Part shown: positions 55,569 to 64,000 of the stretch, piece by piece
Numbering within the stretch: position 1 is the stretch's first letter
How the letters are laid out: every line of letters begins with the position of its first letter
Assembly (NCBI RefSeq): GCF_905147045.1
Contig: NC_065908.1
Coordinates: forward strand, 3,968,001-4,032,000
Direction of reading: 5' to 3'
DNA from: Nymphalis io
Taxonomy: Eukaryota; Arthropoda; Insecta; Lepidoptera; Nymphalidae
DNA length: 64,000 nucleotides
Notes under the pieces: model-generated
The model's input: the letters and a program-made list of their open reading frames with translations, nothing else
Databases searched by the model: none
What the model was told of the DNA's origin: nothing
Position numbers and translations under genes: made by a program

Positions 55569-58179
55569 ATTACAATTGCACTGGATTGCGGTTAATTTTT
55601 GATGTATTTATTTCATTTTGTAAATACTTTCTTGTCCGTATATTTTATATAACTTTTTAGAACATTTTTCGTATTGATTAAGTCATATTAATAATAGCAC
55701 AATTTTGATAACTACGTTTTGGATGTTGGATTCAAAATCACCCTATATTTTCGTCCGCGCGATGCCTCTGTTTTCTATAACCACTTTGAAATGAGTAAGC
55801 ACTTATTCAGCGATAGAAATTATTACTCAATAATGACACTCCAATACTACTATACTACGCATATTGTCCTACAATTATTGTAATATATAAGCTAGTTTAG
55901 CAATAAAAACGTATAATTTATCTGTCAATTACGATTTATCACATAAGTAAATAGTATATAATTACTGTCAAAATAAAAATAAATAAAAGATATAAGGTTG
56001 ACGTTCTAAAACGTACGAGGCGCAGCTATAAAAACATGTTATGCATATTTGTATTATAATAGCATTCAAATCATTATACTTATAATTAGGCCACACGCTG
56101 CGTATTTGATTGAAAAATCTGTTTCTCATACATATTATTGTACTAGCAATAAAATATTATTTGTTTGTTAGTTGTACCCATTTTATATTGTTTCACTGTA
56201 ATGAGTAATGGATATTATTAATTTTATCTCTGTTAATTTAAAAATGGAATATACTTAGGTAATTATTATCCGAATGTTTATCTGTTTAATGATTTTTTTT
56301 CTAATTAATATATTCGGTTTCGATGTCTTCTTGATGACATAAAAATATCATTTAATACTTTTAGTTGTAAAAACAATTGAAAATTGCATTTTTTTAAAGT
56401 TTTTAATTTCGTATATAGTTTATAAGCAAGGAGTTTTCTAATACAGCTTATACGAGACTTTAAAAATAAAGTAGCCGTGACAAAATATGTATGACATTTG
56501 ACGACTGCTTGGAGTACTCACTGTTTTAAGCTCACAGTCAGTGGATTCGATCTTCAGATCGTTTTGTTTTATTTTAAGTATTGTTTAATAATAAAGTATC
56601 CGCGTCAGCAATACTATCATGGTTCATTCTGGCCCTGACACATCATTTCCTAGATATCATGTTTTGCTACTTTTGAAGTATAAATTGTTACATAAGATTA
56701 TATATTTATTTCTGATCATTCTTGTTTAATCTTTTGTAATATAATCTATTATAATTGAAAATAATTTTGATACTTCAAACATTATATATAAGTACAGCTT
56801 AATATAAATATATTTATTCTATAGCTAATAAATTGTATGTAGCATATAATTATAGAGCTCCAATTATGATATAACATAATCATATTACAGATAAACAACT
56901 AAGCAATGACTGTTATTTTAAATTCAAATCCAGTACGCACGAGGGAAACCATTAAAGAATTCCAGCAGCAGAAGAAAACGGCACACATGCAACAAATAAT
57001 TACAATAAAACAATGCACTAATCACGCACACAGAAACCTAAACCTGCCTGAATAAATGAATATATGAAGACGGCGACCGGCAGGTGGACTCACTGATTCT
57101 TCGCAGATAATTTGCCTAACTGGTTCCCACTCTGACATATTACTTTACCAATGAACTCGACAATTGCAACAATATTTATCAAGACAACATCCAATGCGGC
57201 ATTTACATGCAATAAACCATGATATTATTAGGCATACTCAGAAATGTAAAGCGAAGCGATTATCAGATAGCGCAAGCTAGTGTTTTTTTATTAACTGAAC
57301 TGCTCTGGTCAGTAGCCTCATCCATACGTCCGGCTGATAAGGAGCTCCTTATTGCGACACTTAATTATTATGATTATGGTAAGGTTTCAAGAAATATGGT
57401 CATGTACACGGTTAAGCGTCTTTGTTGCAAGTTCACTGTTCATATTGTTATGTTTTCACCGCTATGGAAACTTAAATGAACAATTGGCAACGACTTAAGT
57501 TAGTCTTAATATGAATTTATTTCAAGAATCTAAATTTTATTATGGTTGGAATGAATTTTTATTGTTATTTATATAATATAGAAGTGTCTTGCTTATAATT
57601 TATGATTAAAGAGAGCATAAAAACATGCTTTAATATGCTATGATAAGCGATTTTATTTTGGCAACCAAGATGAAAATAATATAAGGTTCATTCTCCATTG
57701 TTAGATAAAATATGTATAGCTGAAATTAATCAACAAATTAAAACATTCGCTTGGAAAGTAAACTACAGAACAATGGCTCAGTAAACGTAGGGCAGTTGAG
57801 GGCAGGCCAATATTGTCAGACAATGGCCAATTAACGCTACCCACAATTAAATCAGACCTGCTATTATAAAGAAACTTTTAACGAAGATTTATATGAAGCT
57901 GTTACAGCATTGTTTTTCTTTATGCCTGTGGTTGCTTGCTTGAATGTTTTTTTTTTGTATTCAACAAAAGATATGCTGAAAATGTGTAGTAAAAATTACG
58001 TCAAAGTATGTATAATTAAAATGTATGTTAAATTAAAGGATTACAGCTGACACCTTAGTAGTTAGAAAATATAATAAAGCACATACATACATATTTTTTG
58101 TGCTGTTATGGATTATAAAATAATAATAATATATAATGAATAAATTTATTTATTCTCTCCAACAGACAATAATGTTTAC

Positions 58180-58219
<40 letters not shown>

Positions 58220-58688
58220 CAGTTATATGTGTGAGACAGGAGCCCAAACTAGGTTGCCCTGTTTGCCTAAGGGTCTCCTGGCTCCCCTCTTGGGTAAGGA
58301 ACTATTTATTTATTTAATTTTATAGAAAACAGGAGAAACACTAAAGCTTTTACAATATATTATCTAGTAATAAGTACTTATGCTAATAGAAATAAAAAGA
58401 TGTATGCTTGTAAAATATACAATGTAAGGGAAAACAAACTCAAAATTACCACCAATATGGTAAAAGTGAAGAATAGAGGCAATATTTTGTCGATATATTG
58501 GTAAAGACAGCGTACAGTATATAAAGATTTAAACAACGAAAACCTTTTACCGAATATTGGACTATTAGCCCTTAAAAAATATAGCTAATACTTTACACAT
58601 TTTACAACTAATTTGTTATACTTGTGCTTAAAACGTAATTATGAAGTTATTATGACATACTACGTACGAGGGGTTAATATTTTATTGC
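55569..58688. other. Long AT-rich stretch, no gene supported
   Basis: A 49-codon frame from ATG at 56906 (MTVILNSNPVRTRETIKEFQ start) follows an acceptor-like CATATTACAG at 56890 but has no partner exon. An 86-codon frame at 57219-57479 is not recognised. A (AT)n run lies at 58182-58214, and the segment at 58229-58300 carries gacaggagccc and gggtctcctggctcc, a weak inverted pair. Confidence 0.3.
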
Positions 58689-58922
58689 AGTAACAGCCTG
58701 TTAATGTCCCACTGCTGGGCTAATTCCTCCTCTCCATTTTGAGGTAAGCTTATTCCACCACGCTGCTCCAATCCTTTCCTCACGATGTTTTCCTTCACCT
58801 AAGCTCTAGATAAATTATAAACACAAATTAAGCACATGAATATTCAGTGGTGCTTGACCGGGTTTGAACCCACGATCATCGGTTAAGATTCACGCGTTCT
58901 AACCACTAGGCCATCTCGGTTC
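58689..58922 (-). repeat. SINE-A, internally deleted
   Basis: The body jumps from cgctgctccaatc to ctttcctcacgatgttttcc; both boxes are intact (cgggtttgaacccacgatca on +). Confidence 0.87.
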
Positions 58923-59267
58923 TTTAATATTTGAACTTATTTAAAAAACTCTTAACAAATAAAATAATACACAATTGTTTATAATTTATATGGTTAGTTG
59001 TAATAGCAACTCTATAATTATATTTGTCATCAATAGCCAGATACTATCCGCCGCCCACACGTTACTCAAGCTATTGTTTCGTCCGATTCAACCGAGTTAT
59101 TATTCTAGATAATGCCTTATTTACTACTAAAATAGCTTTTTAACGCGACTTCGCTTGAATTACCAAACATGGCGAAATAACAAAACCAATAATGCAATTA
59201 TTGTTAATGCTTAATTTCCGTCATGTAAGTCGGTTATGTTTTTCATTTGAGAAAAAGGTTAACTGAG

Positions 59268-59325
59268 TTTCTTGCTGGTTTTATATAGAATTTACATTAC
59301 AATCCGGTTGTATTTTTATGTATTA
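59268..59325 (-). repeat. Short repeat, diverged copy of the ccggttcggaa family
   Basis: It shows gagtttcttgctggtt and acaatccggttgta. Confidence 0.4.
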
Positions 59326-59412
59326 CTGACAATTTAGTTATGCTTATAAGGTCTATTGATTTTTTATATTATTTAAATGATACAATTAAATACATTGTTA
59401 GGAATGTCTTCC

Positions 59413-59545
59413 GAAGGGGTGTGGCCTAGCGGCTCGATTTGATCACGTGATGATCATCGTGGTGGCCGAGCTCATCAGCCGGCCAAGCTGGCTTCAGACA
59501 CTTCTGCTTGGACTCTCGGTTGTGGCGAATATCTCATTAATATTA
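59413..59545 (+). mobile_element. GC-rich retroelement fragment
   Basis: gtgtggcctagcggctcgat through ggactctcggttgtggcgaa is sharply GC-rich in AT-rich DNA. It reads open in one frame (VVAELISRPSWLQTLLLGLS). It is probably a LINE fragment; the family is unknown. Confidence 0.4.
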
Positions 59546-59884
59546 TTTACATACATATTTCAGTTGCTCAGTTTTGATTCCTTTGTTCTAATTTTGTATG
59601 TAATTTGTACGTGTCGATATACGTTTTCTTCATTGTTGTATAGTTGTTTTGATTTATCTCTTTAAGAAACCTATTTCCATCCTGATTTCTAATAATATCA
59701 TATTTAAGGGTATTACCAAATGGGATATCAGTTTTGTCTCAATAGATTAATGATAAACGAGCTGCCTAGTGGTGTGAAAGTCTCAAGTTCAATCCTGACC
59801 CTTTGGCTTTCTGTGTAAACCACTCGTAAGCTTTATGCTTAGCTAGAAACTACATAACAAATAATTATCTAAAAACAGGCTTGG

Positions 59885-59972
59885 TAACAGTAACAGCCTG
59901 TGAATCTCAGACTGCTGGGCTAAGGCCTCCTCTCCTTTTTTTTTAAAGGAGATGGTTTGGAGCTTATTTCTT
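59885..59972 (-). repeat. SINE-A 3' fragment
   Basis: It runs from gtaacagtaacagcctgtga to gatggtttggagcttatt. Confidence 0.8.
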
Positions 59973-60755
59973 GCTTGCTAAAATTATGTACAATTTGTAA
60001 TACATATTGTATTTGCATCATGTTGATTATTTTAAATGATTATATAATTTATTTATAAGCATAATTTAGTTATTTATCACTTTTTGATTATTATATAAAA
60101 ATGCAACTGACTGTATTAATATTCTTTTGATGAGCAAGTCGTGTACACATGTTTAGGAATGTAATCTAGCTTGAAATTGTGTAACTCTGTAATTTTGTTT
60201 GTGTGCTTTATATAAATAAAAAAATAATAAATTAAATTACATAATATACAGTTATTTAAATCATTTTATGCAGACTGTAATATTTTTATAATTTACAAGT
60301 TTGATTGTAGATATCGCGAATGTTCGCATCAATAGTTTACTGTTAAGTGTACAACTTAAAGATAAATTACGTGAAATGAAGCAACCTTTTTAGTTAATGT
60401 AACAATATAATCAAAGCTAATTAAGCTACACGCTTTGCGTGCTCAAAATGTGCTTGAGATTGCGTTAAGCTATAACCGTTTCAAGTGAAACGGGAAGGTA
60501 ATAATGACAACAATATATCAATAATCGAATGTATATTTATATCTTAATACTTTTTCCAATTCACAACTGTTATTTTCCGTTGTCATGGACACATCATCTC
60601 ATCCGTTATTTTTGGTTGTCATAGCAACATTTTTGTACAAAATCGAATGACGTTCCGAAATGAGCCGATCAGGTATTAAGTTATGTTGTCACTGGAATGA
60701 GACGCCAGTAATGGTTACAGGCGGGCTTAGTGGACAGTCCTGGCTTTAACTGTCG
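59973..60755. other. AT-rich, no feature
   Basis: Nothing recognisable. Confidence 0.3.
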
Positions 60756-60960
60756 TGGCATGGCATGGCATGGCATGGCATGGCTTGGCTTGGCTTGGCA
60801 TGGCATGGCATGGCTTGGCTTGGCTTGGCTTGGCTTGGCTTGGCATGGCATGGCTTGGCTTGGCTTGGCTTGGCTTGGCTTGGCTTGGCTTGTCTTGGCT
60901 TGGCTTGGCTTGGCTTGGCTTGGCTTGGCTTGCCTTGGCTTGGCTTGGCTTGGCATGGCT
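60756..60960 (+). repeat. Pentanucleotide array, 41 units of TGGCA/TGGCT
   Basis: Order of units by last base: A5 T3 A3 T6 A2 T8, tgtct, T7, tgcct, T3, A1, T1. It decays into tgtggcatggc and gtggc forms to about 61010. Because 15 bp contains no stop in several frames, long Trp/Leu/Gly/Ala and Pro/Ser/Gln/Ala frames appear on both strands; they are not genes. Confidence 0.95.
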
Positions 60961-61260
60961 GTGGCATGGCTGTGGCATGTGGCGATATGTAGCGTGGCAT
61001 TAGCGTGGCGTTACACAAGCTAATGCGAAACATTATTTGTTCTATAATATTCTAAATTTAAAAGGTTTTAAAGAGTTTAGTATATTATGCTTTTATTATC
61101 TGCAATCAGTAAGTTAGTTAGTTTGTATGTTAACATTTACAGTAACAGCACACTAGACACAATAGATAAATACTTCTTATAACGTCTATGTGTGCTCACT
61201 GTTAAGAGAGAATTATGATTGTTTTATTAGCGAGGGTTGTGCTTAATTTAATGCTCATAA

Positions 61261-61434
61261 CTAGATGGAACGGCACATCTCACACTACTATAAAGAGTTC
61301 AGGCGCGAAACTCACGGAAGTATAAACACTGTCAATTTCCAGACTCTAGACTGGTATTGGAATTTCGGGGTTTGAATACAGGACGTCGGGATCTAAGACC
61401 TTATAAGTTAGCCACTAGACCAAAGAGGCAGTCA
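61261..61434 (-). repeat. SINE-D, 5' half
   Basis: It runs from ctagatggaacggcacatct to ccactagaccaaagaggcag on +. Confidence 0.78.
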
Positions 61435-61672
61435 TTATGTAAAGTTAAAGTATAGTTATATATTATAAGGATATGTTTACCTGATCAGAGTTGCTATTCA
61501 ACGGGGAAATGCTGTCGCCATTATTAGCACCATTTCACGCAATCGTGATTTGTACAGTAGAAGTTATGTTTAACTTCATCGGTATATATAATCAGCATTA
61601 AATATATTATATGCTTGTTTCATTGCTTACATTTATTACATTTGTCGCTTACATTTTATTTTTATTTTAACG

Positions 61673-61799
61673 GGGGCGCATTGGTGATGTAAGCGATGGT
61701 TAATATTTCTTACAATGCCAATGTCTATGGGCGTCGGTGACCACTTATCATCTGGTGGCCCATATGATCGTCTGTCTTCCTATTCTATATATAAAAAAA
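61673..61799 (+). repeat. SINE-B 3' half
   Basis: It runs from gggcgcattggtgatgtaag to cctattctatatataaaaaa. Confidence 0.82.
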
Positions 61800-61892
61800 T
61801 TAATATTCATAGGAAACTTAAAATAAAATTTTTAAGTGCTTATCATACTTAAATCATCTTAATTTGCATACAATATCAATATCCTTAAATGT

Positions 61893-62043
61893 TCAAATGT
61901 CCCTTGTGCCTGTAATTACACTGGCTCACTCGCCCTTCAAGCCGGAACATAATAATACCAAGTACTGCTGTGTAGCAGTAGAATATCTGATAAGTGGGTG
62001 GTACCTACCCAGACGACTTTGCACAAAGCCCTACCACCAATAA
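61893..62043 (-). repeat. SINE-B 5' half
   Basis: It runs from aaatgtcccttgtgcctgta to caaagccctaccaccaataa on +. Together with 61673-61799 it accounts for one whole element in opposite orientations. Confidence 0.82.
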
Positions 62044-62499
62044 AATGTCTAGAAGCGTTGAGTTCTAGAAAGGGCTTATAAGATTTTTAATTACAGTTAA
62101 CTGTGAAGTGACATTGGGATGAGATCTGTGACAACCATATTATAAAACGACGAATTTATTATTATTATAAAAAAAAATTGTAAGAAAATAAATAAATTTT
62201 GCAATATCGCATACAAAATATCAGCCCATCCAATCATTAAAGTAGGCAAACTACTAAACTTTAGCGGTAAAGTTCATTTTAAATACTGTTTATTTATCGA
62301 ACAATAACATCGGCTTACAAACACAGCATCCTGCGGAAGAGAGATAACATTTAATTGGCGTGAAAACTCAATAATTGGAGATAAAAATCAGCGGGTACAG
62401 AACCAATTACTGCACTAGCGGTGTGGCACTACGCATCCGACCGCGACTGCCACTCGATGGACTCGCGTCCGCTAATGTAGTGCTGTCCGTGAAGACGAT
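62044..62499. other. AT-rich with a GC-richer end
   Basis: The segment at 62395-62490 is more GC-rich (gaccgcgactgccactcgat) and leads into the palindrome at 62500. No exon was found. Confidence 0.3.
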
Positions 62500-62521
62500 A
62501 TTTTATCGATATCGATAAAAT
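62500..62521. promoter_or_regulatory. 22-bp perfect palindrome with two overlapping TATCGATA motifs
   Basis: attttatcgatatcgata plus aaat is its own reverse complement. TATCGATA is the DRE motif bound by DREF in insects. It may mark a promoter or be chance; no gene was found next to it. Confidence 0.4.
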
Positions 62522-62775
62522 TTAACTATTCGAATAACGTTTTGATTTTTATTTTGATATGATTGTCATAATGCGTTTTATACTTTGTAGTAACTTAAGT
62601 TTTCTTAATTTTACAGTAATGTTTGCAGTATTCAGAGTTTACTTTATTTATTTGTTGTACTTGTTATTATAATAGATATAATTTGGTGTTAATATTTAAC
62701 TTAATATATATAAGACTTGTCAAAATTCCGCTTGATAATCGTATTTAATGATAAAAGTGTTTCTTGATGATTAAA

Positions 62776-62884
62776 CAGTAACAGCCTGTGAATGTCCCAC
62801 TGCTGGGCTAAGGCCTTCTCTCCCTTTTTGAGGAGAATGTATGGAGATTATTCCACCAACCCGCATTGGAGCAGCGTGATGCTT
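62776..62884 (-). repeat. SINE-A 3' part with a small internal inversion
   Basis: The + strand reads cagtaacagcctgtgaatgt, then to attattccacca, then acccgcattggagcagcgtg. The last segment is in the opposite orientation to the rest. Confidence 0.8.
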
Positions 62885-63122
62885 AAACGTAAATCGTAAA
62901 TTTAAAAAAATATATTCTCATAAATATAAACAAATCGACGTTTCACATCACTAAAATTACACATGCGGTTTTTCATCGTGCACGGCACGGCTCTAACAAC
63001 TCATTAGCCCGCTACGATCGCCGCCCTTTATTTGCGTACAGTGAGGTTAATTGTTTTAATTTGACCTCTTGAAATTTTGTGAGCATTTCTGGTCATATAT
63101 AATCTCAAGTTTCAATAATAAA

Positions 63123-63413
63123 TAACAGCCTGTGATTGTCCCACTGCTGGGCTAAGGCCTCCTCTCCCTTTTTGAGGTTTAGAGCTTTTTCCACCACGCT
63201 GCTCCAATGCAAGTTGGTAGAATACACATGTGACATAATTTCAATGAAATTAGAAACATGCAGGTTTCCTCACGATGTTTTCCTTCAACGTCAAGCACGA
63301 GATGAATTAGAAACACAAATTAAGCACATGAAAATTTAGTGGTGCTTGCCCGGGTTTGAACCCACGATCATTGGTTAAGATTCACGCGTTCTTACCACTA
63401 GGCCAACTCGGCT
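63123..63413 (-). repeat. SINE-A, full length
   Basis: It runs from taacagcctgtgattgtccc to ccactaggccaactcggct on +, with both boxes intact. Confidence 0.88.
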
Positions 63414-63536
63414 TTTTACCAATCTCAAGTTTACCACAAGTTTTTTTTTGTTAATAAAACTTTAGTCTAAAGCTGAAATAGATAGTGTGTTTGTTTTCGG
63501 TTATATAAAATTAAAGTAACAAAAATGTATATAAAA

Positions 63537-63773
63537 ACCGAGATAGCGCCATGGTTAGAACGCGTGAATTTTAACCGATTATTGCGGATTCAAGCCCGGG
63601 CAAGCACGACTGAACTGTTATTTACTTAATTTGTGTTAAAAACCATGTATTTTTTATTTCATTGAAATTCTGCAACATATGCATGTGCAACATTGGAGTA
63701 GCTTAATCCTAAGTTCCCACCCTTCTCCTCAAAGGGAGGAGAGGCGTTAGCCCAGCAGTGAGACATTTACAGT
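63537..63773 (+). repeat. SINE-A, diverged
   Basis: The head is gagatagcgccatggttaga and the B box is ggattcaagcccgggcaagc. The region with the caggtttcctcacgatg box is deleted. Confidence 0.8.
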
Positions 63774-64000
63774 ATATTTTACTATACTTTTATTTATAAA
63801 ATAGTTGAGGGGACTTTTTGTATTAGGTTTTTGATTAACTTCTTAATGAGTCTTGACAATTTGCAAAATTTGAATGTAAAATATAAAATCTGAGGATTGG
63901 ATAATAATGTCAGAAACCAATAAAAGTGGTATTTTTTATGAATAATTATTTTATGGACACCCTAACTTATAAGATGTTATGTGCTTGTAATACTTATTTA

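Noticed and set aside
60727..61033. Repetitive protein ORFs on both strands
   Set aside because: They are a by-product of the stop-free pentanucleotide array.

Overview
The window looks like nuclear DNA of an insect, most likely a butterfly or moth. It is AT-rich, its one clear host gene has many small exons with GT-AG introns, and the rest is packed with tRNA-derived SINEs, a very abundant poly-A-ended short retroelement and CR1/Jockey-type LINE pieces of the kind common in Lepidoptera. There is no sign of bacterial, viral or organellar organisation. The lepidopteran call is inference from repeat style; no species can be named.

Region 1 (about 1-10,400) holds the only gene I can support, on the minus strand. 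Fifteen exons were placed by hand using splice sites, reading phase and protein features. They give a C2H2 zinc-finger protein: an acidic/serine-rich N-terminus, five tandem fingers spread over four exons, then a long low-complexity C-terminal region. All 14 junctions keep phase. The gene has two possible 3' ends: an exon at 371-450 that splices on beyond the left edge, and an alternative last exon at 755-996 that would end the protein with a hydrophobic segment and a basic tail. At the 5' end, reading through a donor in exon 2 would give an 84-residue short protein instead. A LINE fragment with an intact reverse-transcriptase core sits antisense in the intron between exons 13 and 14, and other introns hold SINEs.

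Region 2 (about 10,400-64,000) has no host gene that I can defend. It is intergenic or long-intron sequence filled with retroelement copies. Four short families recur and are named here SINE-A (tRNA-derived, head gccgagatggcccagtgg), SINE-B (ggtggtagggctttgtgc..., poly-A end), SINE-C (tRNA-derived, gacgggccggttggcgtgg) and SINE-D (tRNA-derived, gactgcctcgttgg). Several copies are nested or rearranged, which gives a relative order of activity. Also present are LINE 3' ends, a PIF/Harbinger-like transposase remnant, a 205-bp pentanucleotide array, an 18/20-bp minisatellite, a 22-bp perfect palindrome containing two overlapping DRE-type TATCGATA motifs, and a hairpin element.

The most interesting points are the zinc-finger gene with its candidate membrane-anchored isoform, and the shared 3' end of SINE-B and the LINE, which suggests the LINE machinery moves the short element.
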